Shown here: positions 1 to 9,543 of the stretch, piece by piece
Numbering within the stretch: the first letter of the stretch is position 1
Layout of the letters: each line of letters opens with the position of its first letter
Origin: Saccoglossus kowalevskii
Lineage: Eukaryota; Hemichordata; Enteropneusta; Harrimaniidae
Direction of reading: 5' to 3'
Assembly: GCF_000003605.2 (NCBI RefSeq)
Contig: NW_003142275.1
Location: 1 to 14,041 of the forward strand
Length of the DNA stretch: 14,041 nucleotides
Program-made: the position numbers and the translations under genes
The notes under the pieces: model-generated
What the model was told of the DNA's origin: nothing
The model's database searches: none
What the model saw: the letters and a program-made list of their open reading frames with translations, nothing else

Positions 1-135
1 TCACTACCCTTATAACCAACTTTGTACACAATCACCTTTATAACCAACTTTTTATTACAACTGGCTTTATAATCAATTTTGAAGACAACTGCCTTAATAC
101 CCAACTTCGCTCACAACTACCTTTATAACCAACAT
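1..135. repeat. E-type block, 5' truncated by window start
   Basis: The marked E monomers appear in order: ctacccttataacc, gtacacaatcacc, an altered unit reading aactttttattacaac, the attttgaagac unit, the gctcacaac unit and the aacattgc unit. The altered unit (about 47-60) differs from the ttttcagac form in most other E copies and is unique in the window. The gtacac mark is shared with the E block near 1240, and the aatcaatttt / aacttcgctcac marks are shared with the E block near 12,381, so this copy is a mosaic of subtypes. Confidence 0.75.
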
Positions 136-466
136 TGCAGACAACTGCCTTTATAACCAACTTTGCAGACAACTGGCTTCATAACATACTTTGCAGACAA
201 CTGCCTTTATAATCAACTTTGCAGACAACTGACTTTATACCCAAGTTTGCAGACAACTGGCTTTATAATAAACTTTGCAGACAACTGGCTTTATAATAAA
301 CTTTGCAGACAACTGGTTTCATAACAAACTTTGCAGACAACTGCCTTTATAATCAACTGTGCAGACAACTGCCTTTACAACAAACTTTGCAGACAACTGC
401 CTTTACAATAAACTTTGCAGACAACTGCCTTTATAACCAACTTTGCAGACAACTGCCTTCATAACC
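136..466. repeat. T-type block (diversified monomers)
   Basis: Endings such as ggcttcataac, gactttatacccaag, ggctttataataaac (twice), ggtttcataac, gcctttataatcaactgtgc and gcctttacaataaac occur in the order also seen in the other T blocks. It closes with the usual exit units gcctttataacc and gccttcataacc, after which M monomers begin. Confidence 0.75.
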
Positions 467-1189
467 AACTTTGCAGACAACTGCCATTATAACCAACTTT
501 GCAGACAACTGCCATTATAACCAACTTTGCAGACAACTGCCATTATAACCAACTTTGCAGACAACTGCCGTTATAACCAACTTTACAGACAACTGCCATT
601 ATAACCAACTTTGCAGACAACTGCCATTATAACCAACTTTGCAGACAACTGCCGTTGTAACCAACTTTGCAGACAACTGCCGTTGTAACCAACTTTGCAG
701 ACAACTGCCATTATAACCAACTTTGCAGACAACTGCCATTATAACCAACTTTGCAGACAACTGCCGTTATAACCAACTTTGCAGACAACTGCCATTATAA
801 CCAACTTTGCAGACAACTGCCGTTGTAACCAACTTTGCAGACAACTGCCATTGTTACCAACTTTGCAGACAACTGCCATTATACCAACTTTGCAGACACT
901 GCCATTATAACCAACTTTGCAGACAACTGCCATTATACCAACTTTGCAGACAACTGCCATTATCACCAAATTTGCAGACACTGCCGTTATACCCAACTTT
1001 GCAGACAACTGCCATTATAACCAACTTTGCAGACAACTGCCGTTATAACCAACTTTGCAGACAACTGCCATTATAAACAACTTTGCAGACAACTGCCTTT
1101 ATACCCAACTTTGCAGACAACTGCCGTTATAACCAATTTTGCAGACACTGCCTTTATAACCAACTTTGCAGACAACTGCCGTTGTAACC
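467..1189. repeat. M-type block (homogeneous monomers) with a mixed 3' part
   Basis: Monomers here are mostly near-identical, with gccattataacc, gccgttataacc or gccgttgtaacc endings. Between about 870 and 985 four monomers are 27 bp long through single-base losses (ataccaac twice, gcagacactg twice). From about 1060 the block becomes mixed, with atacccaac and an aattttgcagacactg unit at 1136-1150 that recurs at 1556, 12,216 and about 12,886. Confidence 0.75.
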
Positions 1190-1673
1190 AACTTTGCAGA
1201 CAACTGCCTTAATAACCAACTTTGCAGACAACTACCCTTATAACCAACTTTGTACACAATCACCTTTATAACCAACTTTTCAGACAACTGGCTTTATAAC
1301 CAATTTTTGACGACAACTGCCTTAATACCCAACTTTGCTCACAACTACCTTTATAACCAACATTGCAGACAACTGCCTTTATAACCAACTTTGCAGACAA
1401 CTGCTTTTATAACCAACTTTGCAGACAACTACCTTAATAACCAACTTTGCAGACGACTGCCTTTATAACCAACTTTGCAGACAACTGCCATTATAAACAA
1501 CTTTGCAGACAACTGCCGTTATACCCAACTTTGCAGACAACTGCCGTTATAACCAATTTTGCAGACACTGCCTTTATAACCAACTTTGCAGACGACTGCC
1601 TTTATAAGCGACTTTGCAGACAACTGCCTAAATACCAACTTTGTAGGCCACTGCCATTATAACCATTATAACC
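1190..1673. repeat. E-type block, expanded by inserted M-like units
   Basis: The E marks run in order from ccttaataacc (about 1207) through gtacacaatcacc, ttttcagac, a variant atttttgacgac unit (1302), gctcacaac, aacattgc, ctgctttt, ctaccttaataacc and gacgactg, ending in the 9-bp duplication at 1656-1673. It is 484 bp, against 345 bp for the complete clean copy at 9544-9888. The extra length is a run of M-like units (about 1462-1600) that matches 1040-1180 at a 420-bp offset. Confidence 0.75.
1656..1673. repeat. 9-bp internal duplication, copy 1 (37-bp monomer)
   Basis: The sequence reads attataaccattataacc, so the last nine bases of the monomer are duplicated and the unit becomes 37 bp. It closes an E block and is followed at once by a T block opening with caattgcc. 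The same lesion recurs at 2841, 3522, 4875 and 9871, and in degraded form at about 8409, in the same position each time, so all copies descend from one event. Confidence 0.93.
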
Positions 1674-2233
1674 AACTTTGCAGACAATTGCCTTTATAAC
1701 CAACTTTGCAGACAACTGCCTTTATAATAAACTTTGCAGACAATCGCCTTTATAACAAACTTTGCAGACAACTGCCTTTATAACAAACTTTGTAGACAAC
1801 TGCCTTTTTAACCAAGTTTGCAGACAACTGGCTTCATAACAAACTTTGCAAACAACTGCCTTTATAACCAACTTGGCGAACAACTGACTTTATACCCAAC
1901 TTTGCAGACAACTGCCTTTATAACCCACTTTGCAGACAATCGTCTTTATAACAAACTTTGCAGACAACTGCCTTTATAACCAGCTTTGCAGACAACTGCC
2001 TTTATAATCAACTTTGCAGACAACTGGCTTTATAATAAACTTTGCAGACAACTGGTTTCATAACAAACTTTGCAGACAACTGCCTTTATAATCAACTGTG
2101 CAGACAACTGCCTTTATAACCCACTTTGCAGACAACTGCCTTTACAACAAACTTTGCTGACAACTGCCTTTACAATAAACTTTGCAGACAACTGCCTTTA
2201 TAACCAACTTTGCAGACAACTGCCTTCATAACC
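1674..2233. repeat. T-type block
   Basis: It begins caattgcctttataacc, then runs through gcctttataataaac, caatcgcc, gtagac with gcctttttaacc, aagtttgc, ggcttcataac, gactttatacccaac, a cagctttgc unit, ggctttataataaac, ggtttcataac (2054), aactgtgc, gcctttacaac, gctgac and gcctttacaataaac, and ends with gccttcataacc. The order matches the T blocks at 2859, 3540, 4893 and 9889. The unit aacttggcgaac near 1871 is private to this copy. Confidence 0.8.
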
Positions 2234-2737
2234 AACTTTGCAGACAACTGCCATTATAACCAACTTTGCAGACAACTGCCGTTATAACCAACTTTGCAGA
2301 CAACTGCCATTACAACCAACTTTGCAGACAACTGCCATTATAACCAACTTTGCAGACAACTGCCGTTGTAACCAACTTTGCAGACAACTGCCATTATAAC
2401 CAACTTTGCAGACAACTGCCATTATAACCAACTTTGCAGACAACTGCCATTATAACCAACTTTGCAGACAACTGCCGTTTTAACCAACTTTGCAGACAAC
2501 TGCCATTATAACCAACTTTGCAGACAACTGCCATTATAACCAACTTTGCAGACAACTGCCGTTATAACCAACTTTGCAGACAACTGCCGTTATAACCAAC
2601 TTTGCAGACAACTGCCATTATAACCAACTTTGCAGACAACTGCCGTTGTAACCAACTTTGCAGACAACTGCCATTATAACCAACTTTGCAGACAACTGCC
2701 ATTATAACCAACTTTGCAGACAACTGCCATTATAACC
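2234..2737. repeat. M-type block
   Basis: Eighteen 28-bp monomers (504 bp exactly), nearly identical apart from A/G at monomer positions 20 and 23. There is one gccattacaacc unit and one gccgttttaacc unit. The block ends where ctaccttaataacc begins. Confidence 0.82.
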
Positions 2738-2858
2738 AACTTTGCAGACAACTACCTTAATAACCAACTTTGCAGACGACTGCCATTATAACCAACTTTG
2801 CAGACAACTGCCTAAATAACCAACTTTGTAGACAACTGCCATTATAACCATTATAACC
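2738..2858. repeat. Partial E block (last four monomers) with 9-bp duplication copy 2
   Basis: Only the final E monomers are present: ctaccttaataacc, gacgactg, cctaaataacc and the 37-bp unit whose duplicated stretch is 2841-2858. Length is 4 x 28 + 9 = 121 bp exactly. The front eight E monomers are missing, and the M block joins directly to the ctacctt unit, which marks an exchange point shared with 4771. Confidence 0.85.
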
Positions 2859-3474
2859 AACTTTGCAGACAATTGCCTTTATAACCAACTTTGCAGACAA
2901 CTGCCTTTATAATAAACTTTGCAGACAATCGCCTTTATAACAAACTTTGCAGACAACTGCCTTTATAACAAACTTTGTAGACAACTGCCTTTTTAACCAA
3001 GTTTGCAGACAACTGGCTTCATAACAAACTTTGCAGACAACTGCCTTTATAATCAACTTTGCGGACAACTGACTTTATACCCAACTTTGCAGACAACTGC
3101 CTTTATAACCCACTTTGCAGACAATCGCCTTTATAACAAACTTTGCAGACAACTGCCTTTATAACCAGCTTTGCAGACAACTGCCTTTATAATCAACTTT
3201 GCAGACAACTGGCTTTATTATAAACTTTGCAGACAACTGGCTTCATAACAAACTTTGCAAACAACTGCCTTTATATCCAACTTTGCAGACAACTGGCTTT
3301 ATAATAAACTTTGCAGACAACTGGTTTCATAACAAACTTTGCAGACAACTGCCTTTATAATCAACTGCGCAGACAACTGCCTTTATAACCCACTTTGCAG
3401 ACAACTGCCTTTACAACAAACTTTGCTGACAACTGCCTTTACAATAAACTTTGCAGACAACTGCCTTTATAACC
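2859..3474. repeat. T-type block, fullest copy
   Basis: This has 616 bp, exactly 22 monomers, in the same order as the T block at 1674, including gcggac with gactttatacccaac, the cagctttgc unit, two ggctttat units (one mutated to attataaac at about 3217), gcaaac, ggtttcataac (3323), an aactgcgc unit and gctgac. It is the reference for judging the deletion in the next T block. Confidence 0.82.
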
Positions 3475-3539
3475 AACTTTGCAGACAACTGCCATTATAA
3501 CCAACTTTGCAGACAACTGCCATTATAACCATTATAACC
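3475..3539. repeat. Two-monomer M remnant with 9-bp duplication copy 3
   Basis: One gccattataacc monomer is followed directly by the 37-bp unit with the duplication at 3522-3539. The preceding unit lacks the gtagac mark that normally precedes the duplication, and the E markers ctacctt, gacgactg and cctaaat are absent. This is the junction of a 681-bp tandem duplication: exchange joined an M monomer into the 37-bp unit. Confidence 0.82.
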
Positions 3540-4042
3540 AACTTTGCAGACAATTGCCTTTATAACCAACTTTGCAGACAACTGCCTTTATAATAAACTT
3601 TGCAGACAATCGCCTTTATAACAAACTTTGCAGACAACTGCCTTTATAACAAACTTTGTAGACAACTGCCTTTTTAACCAAGTTTGCAGACAACTGGCTT
3701 CATAACAAACTTTGCAGACAACTGCCTTTATAATCAACTTTGCGGACAACTGACTTTATACCCAACTTTGCAGACAACTGCCTTTATAACCCACTTTGCA
3801 GACAATCGTCTTTATAACAAACTTTGCAGACAACTGCCTTTATAACCAGCTTTGCAGACAACTGCCTTTATAATCAACTTTGCAGACAACTGGCTTTATA
3901 ATCAACTGTGCAGACAACTGCCTTTATAACCCACTTTGCAGACAACTGCCTTTACAACAAACTTTGCTAACAACTGCCTTTACAATAAACTTTGCAGACA
4001 ACTGCCTTTATAACCAACTTTGCAGAAACTGCCTTCATAACC
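3540..4042. repeat. T-type block with internal five-monomer deletion
   Basis: This copy matches 2859-3220 at a 681-bp offset, then jumps at 3892-3902 from ggctttataat straight to caactgtgc. The five monomers between the equivalent points of the previous copy (140 bp) are missing, and a fused unit is left. One base is also lost near 4026 (gcagaaact). The block exits through gccttcataacc at 4031. Confidence 0.85.
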
Positions 4043-4770
4043 AACTTTGCAGACAACTGCCATTATAACCAACTTTGCAGACAACTGCCGTTATAACCAA
4101 CTTTGCAGACAACTGCCATTACAACCAACTTTGCAGACAACTGCCATTATAACCAACTTTGCAGACAACTGCCGTTGTAACCAAGTTTGCAGACAACTGC
4201 CATTATAACCAACTTTGCGGACAACTGCCATTATAACCAACTTTGCAGACAACTGCCATTATAACCAACTTTGCAGACAACTGCCGTTGTAACCAACTTT
4301 GCAGACAACTGCCAATATAACCAACTTTGCAGACAACTGCCATTATAACCAACTTTGCCCACAACTGCCGTTATAACCAACTTTGCAGACAACTGCCGTT
4401 ATAACCAACTTTGCAGACAACTGCCATTATAACCAACTTTGCAGACAACTGCCATTATAACCAACTTTGCAGACAACTGCCGTTATAACCAACTTTGCAA
4501 ACAACTGCCATTATAACCAACTTTGCAGACAACTGCCATTATAACCAACTTTGCAGACAACTGCCATTATAACCAACTTTGCAGACCACTGCCGTTGTAA
4601 CCAACTTTGCAGACAACTGCCGTTGTAACCAACTTTGCAGACAACTGCCGTTATAACCAACTTTGCACACAACTGCCATTATAACCAACTTTGCAGACAA
4701 CTGCCGTTGTAACCAACTTTGCAGACAACTGCCATTATAACCAACTTTGCACACAACTGCCATTATAACC
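4043..4770. repeat. M-type block
   Basis: Exactly 26 monomers (728 bp) of M type. Private marks are gccaatataacc (about 4311), gcccac (about 4358), gcacac (about 4666 and 4751) and gcagaccac (about 4584). The last monomer ends next to an aactttacag unit. Confidence 0.82.
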
Positions 4771-4892
4771 AACTTTACAGACAACTACCTTAATAACCAA
4801 CTTTGCAGACGACTGCCTTTATTACCAACTTTGCAGACAACTGCCTAAATAAACCAACTTTGTAGACAACTGCCATTATAACCATTATAACC
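4771..4892. repeat. Partial E block with 9-bp duplication copy 4
   Basis: The same four-monomer remnant as at 2738: ctaccttaataacc, gacgactg, cctaaataa and the 37-bp unit duplicated at 4875-4892. It is 122 bp because of one extra a in aaataaaccaac (about 4850-4854). Both partial copies are cut at the same E monomer, so one is probably a copy of the other. Confidence 0.85.
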
Positions 4893-5536
4893 CACTTTGC
4901 AGACAATTGCCTTTATAACCAACTTTGCAGACAACTGCCTTTATAATAAACTTTGCAGACAATCGCCTTAATAACAAACTTTGCAGACAACTGCCTTTAT
5001 AACCAACTTTGTAGACAACTGCCTTTTTAACCAAGTTTGCAGACAACTGGCTTCATAACAAACTTTGCAGACAACTGCCTTTATAATCAACTTTGCGGAC
5101 AACTGACTTTATACCCAACTTTGCAGACAACTGCCTTTATAACCAAATTTGCAGACAACTGGCTTCATAACAAACTTTGCAGACAACTGCCTTTATAACC
5201 CACTTTGCAGACAATCGCCTTTATAACAAACTTTGCAGACAAATGCCTTTATAACCAGCTTTGCAGACAACTGCCTTTATAATCAACTTTGCAGACAACT
5301 GGCTTTATAATAAACTTTGCAGACAACTGGCTTCATAACAAACTTTGCAAACAACTGCCTTTATACCCAACTTTGCAGACAACTGGCTTTATAATAAACT
5401 TTGCAGACAACTGGTTTCATAACCCACTTTGCAGACAACTGCCTTTACAACAAACTTTGCTGACAACTGCCGTTATAACCAACTTTGCAGACAACTGCCT
5501 TTATAACCAACTTTGCAGACAACTGCCTTCATAACC
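4893..5536. repeat. T-type block
   Basis: Exactly 23 monomers (644 bp). It opens with ccactttgcagacaattgcc and contains caatcgccttaataac, gtagac with gcctttttaacc, aagtttgc, ggcttcataac, gcggac with gactttatacccaac, the cagctttgc unit and ggtttcat at 5413. The order matches 9889-10616 with one fewer monomer there-to-here (marker offsets 4996 and 5024 differ by 28). It exits through gccttcataacc at 5525. Confidence 0.82.
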
Positions 5537-8026
5537 AACTTTGCAGACAACTGCCATTATAACCAACTTTGCAGACAACTGCCGTTATAACCAACTTTGC
5601 AGACAACTGCCCTTATAACCAACTTTGCAGACAACTGCCATTATAACCAACTTTGCAGACAACTGCCGTTATAACCAACTTTGCAGACAACTGCCATTAT
5701 AACCAACTTTGCAGACAACTGCCATTATAACCAACTTTGCAGACAACTGCCATTATAACCAACTTTGCAGACAACTGCCATTATAACCAACTTTGCAGAC
5801 AACTGCCTTTGTAACCAACTTTGCAGACAACTGCCATTATAACCAACTTTGCAGACAACTGCCTTTATAACCAACTTTACAGACAACTGCCATTATAACC
5901 AACTTTGCAGACAACTGCCGTTGTAACCAACTTTGCAGACAACTGCCATTATAACCAACTTTGCAGACAACTGCCATTATAACCAACTTTGCAGACAACT
6001 GCCATTATAACCAACTTTGCAGACAACTGCCGTTGTAACCAACTTTGCAGACAATTGCCGTTGTAACCAACTTTGCAGACAACTGCCATTATAACCAACT
6101 TTGCAGACAACTGCCATTATAACCAACTTTGCAGACAACTGCCATTATAACCAACTTTGCAGACAACTGCCGTTATACACAACTTTGCAGACAACTGCCA
6201 TTATAACCAACTTTGCAGACAACTGCCATTATAACCAACTTTGCAGACAACTGCCATTATAACCAACTTTGCAGACAACTGCCGTTATAACCAACTTTGC
6301 AGACAACTGCCGTTATAACCAACTTTGCAGACAACTGCCTTTATAACCAACTTTGCAGACAACTGCCTTCATAACCAACTTTGCAGACAACTGCCATTAT
6401 AACCAACTTTGCAGACAACTGCCGTTATAACCAACTTTGCAGACAACTGCCATTATAACCAACTTTGCAGACAACTGCCATTATAACCAACTTTGCAGAC
6501 AACTGCCATTATAACCAACTTTGCAGACAACTGCCATTATAACCAACTTTGCAGACAACTGCCATTATGACCAACTTTGCAGACAACTGCCGTTATACAC
6601 AACTTTGCAGACAACTGCCATTATAACCAACTTTGCAGACAACTGCCATTATAACCAACTTTGCAGACAACTGCCATTATAACCAACTTTGCAGACAACT
6701 GCCGTTATAACCAACTTTGCAGACAACTGCCGTTATAACCAACTTTGCAGACAACTGCCTTTATAACCAACTTTGCAGACAACTGCCTTCATAACCAACT
6801 TTGCAGACAACTGCCATTATAACCAACTTTGCAGACAACTGCCGTTATAACCAACTTTGCAGACAACTGCCATTATAACCAACTTTGCAGACAACTGCCA
6901 TTATAACCAACTTTGCAGACAACTGCCGTTATAACCAACTTTGCAGACAACTGCCATTATAACCAACTTTGCAGACAACTGCCATTATAACCAACTTTGC
7001 AGACAACTGCCGTATAACCAACTTGCAGACAACTGCCATTACAACCAACTTTGCAGACAACTGCCGTTATAACCAACTTGCAGACAACTGCCATTTTAAC
7101 CAACTTTGCAGACAACTGCCATTATAACCAACTTTGCAGACAACTGCCGTTGTAACCAACTTTGCAGACAACTGCCATTATAAACAACTTTGCAGACAAC
7201 TGCCATTATAACCAACTTTGCAGACAACTGCCGTTGTAACCAACTTTGCAGACAACTGCCATTATAACCAACTTTGCAGACAACTGCCATTATAACCAAC
7301 TTTGCAGACAACTGCCATTATAACCAACTTTGCAGACAACTGCCATTATAACCAACTTTGCAGATAACTGTTGTTGTAACCAACTTTGCAGACAACTGCC
7401 ATTATAACCAACTTTGCAGACAACTGCCGTTATAACCAACTTTGCAGACAACTGCCATTATAACCAACTTTGCAGACAACTGCCGTTATATCCAACTTTG
7501 CAGACAACTGCCATTATAACCAACTTTGCAGACAACTGCCGTTATAACCAACTTTGCAGACAACTGCCATTATAACCAACTTTGCAGACAACTGCCATTA
7601 TAACCAACTTTGCAGACAACTGCCGTTATAACCAACTTTGCAGACAACTGCCATTATAACCAACTTTGCAGACAACTGCCATTATAACCAACTTTGCAGA
7701 CAACTGCCGTTGTAACCAACTTTGCAGACAACTGCCGTTGTAACCAACTTTGCAGACAACTGCCATTATAACCAACTTTGCAGGACAACTGCCATTATAA
7801 CCAACTTTGCAGACAACTGCCATTGTAACCAACTTTGCAGACAACTGCCGTTGTAACCAACTTTGCAGACAACTGCCATTATAACCAACTTTGCAGACAA
7901 CTGCCATTATAACCAACTTTGCAGACAACTGCCGTTATAACCAACTTTGCAGACAACTGCCGTTATAACCAACTTTGCAGACAACTGCCATTATAACCAA
8001 CTTTGCAGACAACTGCCGTTATAACC
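5537..8026. repeat. Long M-type block (about 2.5 kb) with 420-bp internal duplication
   Basis: The longest homogeneous stretch in the window, about 89 monomers. Most differ only by A or G at position 20 and A or G at position 23. The G23 form (gttgt) occurs almost only with G20. Segments 6171-6590 and 6591-7010 are a near-perfect 15-monomer tandem duplication, and 5470-5750 matches them at an 840-bp offset. Single-base losses occur at about 7013, 7023 and 7079 and one gain (gcaggac) at about 7783. Low divergence indicates recent homogenisation relative to the T and E blocks. Confidence 0.85.
6171..7010. repeat. Tandem duplication of a 420-bp (15-monomer) segment
   Basis: The halves 6171-6590 and 6591-7010 begin with the rare unit cgttatacac and, compared line by line, differ at only two bases (A6508/G6928 and G6569/A6989). 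Both carry an embedded gcctttataacc-gccttcataacc pair, which is normally the T-to-M exit. The 420-bp offset equals 15 x 28 exactly. Confidence 0.88.
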
Positions 8027-8508
8027 AACTTTGCAAACACCGGCCTTAATAACCACGTTGGCAAACAAAGGCCATGATAACCAACTTGGCAAACAATGGC
8101 CTATAAACCCAATTTTGCAAACAACTGCCATAAAAACCAAATTTGGGAAACAATCCCGTTTAAACCCAATTTTTCAAACAATGGGGTTTAAAACCACTTT
8201 GGAAAAAAAGGGCCTTAAAACCCATTTTTGCAAGGAACGCCCTTAAAAACAAATGGGGCAAACACAGGCCTTAAACCCAAATTTGCACAAAACCTGCGTT
8301 TAACCAAATTTTGCAAACCGGCCCTTAATAACCAATTTGGCACACGACTGCATATAAAGCCTTTTTGCACACGACTGCCTAAAACCCAACTTCGTAATAC
8401 ACTCCGCCAATATACCCATTAGAACCAACTTGGCATAAAATCGCCTTCTTCAACAAACTTGCTTAAAATGCCATTAGCACACACTTCCCAAAAACTGACA
8501 TTATTGCC
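8027..8508. repeat. Corrupted satellite: degraded copy of a complete E block
   Basis: The clean array stops at about 8030 and resumes at about 8509. Between them the 28-bp period persists with roughly a fifth to a third of bases changed and homopolymers inflated (for example ggaaaaaaaggg at 8201). Starting at 8083, units begin at 8111, 8139, 8168, 8196, 8224, 8251, 8279, 8306, 8334, 8362 and 8388, and these twelve align in order to the E monomers at 9544-9888. Retained marks include ttttcaaac (8172), ggaaaaaaaggg for the ttttgaagac unit, ttaataacc (8325), cacgactg (8343), gcctaaaaccc (8378) and the 9-bp duplication (about 8409-8426). Length is 344 bp against 345. Either an old decayed block or poor sequence at a join. 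The open frames at 8031-8246 and 8228-8422 are by-products of lost stops, not genes. Confidence 0.85.
8409..8426. repeat. Degraded 9-bp duplication inside the corrupted zone (copy 6)
   Basis: The stretch aatatacccattagaacc corresponds to attataaccattataacc and sits exactly where the duplication belongs in the E order, after the cacgactg and gcctaaaaccc units. It is a strong anchor for identifying 8083-8426 as an E block. Confidence 0.72.
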
Positions 8509-8731
8509 AATTGACAGACAATTGCCTTTATAACCAACTTTGCCGACAACTGCCTTTATGACAAACTTTGCAGACAATCGCCTTTATAACCAACTTTGCA
8601 GACAACTGCTTTTATAACCAACTTTGCAGACAACTACCTTAATAACCAACTTTGCAGACAACTGCCTTTACAATAAACTTTGCAGACAACTGCCTTTATA
8701 ACCAACTTTGCAGACAACTGCCTTCATAACC
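8509..8731. repeat. Short E/T mixture after the corrupted zone
   Basis: Clean monomers resume with caattgcctttataacc, then gccgac, a mutated ttatgac unit, caatcgcc, ctgctttt, ctaccttaataacc, gcctttacaataaac, gcctttataacc and gccttcataacc (8720). The gccgac mark is shared only with the T block at about 9923. The ctacctt unit is followed directly by the last three T monomers, a junction repeated at 11,009 and 12,522. Confidence 0.78.
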
Positions 8732-9095
8732 AACTTTGCAGACAGCTGCCATTATAACCAACTTTGCAGACAACTGCCGTTATAACCAACTTTGCAGACA
8801 ACTGCCATTATAACCAACTTTGCAGACAACTGCCATTATAACCAACTTTGCAGACAACTGCCATTATAACCAACTTTGCAGACAACTGCCGTTATAACCA
8901 AATTTGCAGACAACTGCCGTTATACCCAACTTTGCAGACAACTGCCATTATAACCAAATTTGCAGACAACTGCCATTATAACCAACTTTGCAGACAACTG
9001 CTGTTATAATCAACTTTGCTGACAACTGCCATTATAACCAACTTTGCAGACAACTGCCGTTATACCCAACTTTGCAGACAACTGCCGTTGTAACC
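8732..9095. repeat. M-type block with unusual subtypes
   Basis: Exactly 13 monomers. It opens with the private variant gacagctgcc (8741), shared only with 11,102. Later monomers carry aaatttgc, atacccaac, gctgttataatc (9001) and gctgac, marks that are repeated 448 bp downstream. Confidence 0.8.
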
Positions 9096-9291
9096 AACTT
9101 TGCAGACATCTGCCTTAATAACCAACTTGGCAGACAACTACCCTTATAACCAACTTTGTAGACAATTACCTTTATAACCAACTTTTCAGACAACTGGCTT
9201 TATAACCAATTTTGAAGACAACTGCCTTAATACCCAACTTTGCTCACAACTAACATTACAACCAACATTGCAGACAACTGCCTTTATAACC
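9096..9291. repeat. E block, front seven monomers only
   Basis: Exactly 7 x 28 = 196 bp: gcagacatctgccttaataacc-type unit, aacttggc with ctaccctt, gtagacaattacc, ttttcagac, ttttgaagac (9208), gctcacaactaacattacaacc and aacattgc. It breaks off after the aacattgc unit and passes straight to M monomers. Its marks match the complete E block 448 bp downstream. Confidence 0.85.
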
Positions 9292-9543
9292 AACTTTGCA
9301 GACAACTGCCATTATAACCAACTTTGCAGACAACTGCCATTATGACCAACTTTGCAGACAACTGCCGTTATAACCAAATTTGCAGACAACTGCCGTTATA
9401 CCCAACTTTGCAGACAACTGCCATTATAACCAACTTTGCAGACAACTGCTGTTATAATCAACTTTGCTGACAACTGCCATTATAACCAACTTTGCAGACA
9501 ACTGCCGTTATACCCAACTTTGCAGACAACTGCCGTTGTAACC
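9292..9543. repeat. M-type block between duplicated E copies
   Basis: Nine monomers (252 bp). It carries the same gctgttataatc, gctgac and atacccaac series as 8972-9095, at a 448-bp offset, so it is the M part of the duplicated unit. One monomer reads gccattatgacc (about 9344). Confidence 0.82.

Noticed and set aside
739-1076. Open reading frames of 61-89 codons on both strands that look like repeat proteins
   Set aside because: 28 is not a multiple of 3, so successive monomers cycle through all frames and the taa in ttataa stops each one. Frames open only where a variant (ataccc, gttgt, or a 27-bp unit) removes the stop. No start context, no conserved frame and no codon bias.
4539-4784. 81-codon minus-strand frame, with similar ones at 7096-7311 and 7626-7928
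   Set aside because: These are the reverse reading of M monomers in which the gttgtaacc variant falls where a stop would be. The peptide period of 28 residues is simply three monomers.
8031-8422. Two overlapping frames of 71 and 64 codons in the non-repetitive-looking zone, as a possible inserted gene
   Set aside because: The zone aligns unit by unit to the E block, and the frames are open because satellite stop codons are garbled there. There are no domains and no hydrophobic or catalytic pattern.
8027-8508. Transposon insertion or unique-sequence island
   Set aside because: No terminal inverted repeats, target-site duplication or coding sequence; the 28-bp period and E-block order continue through it.
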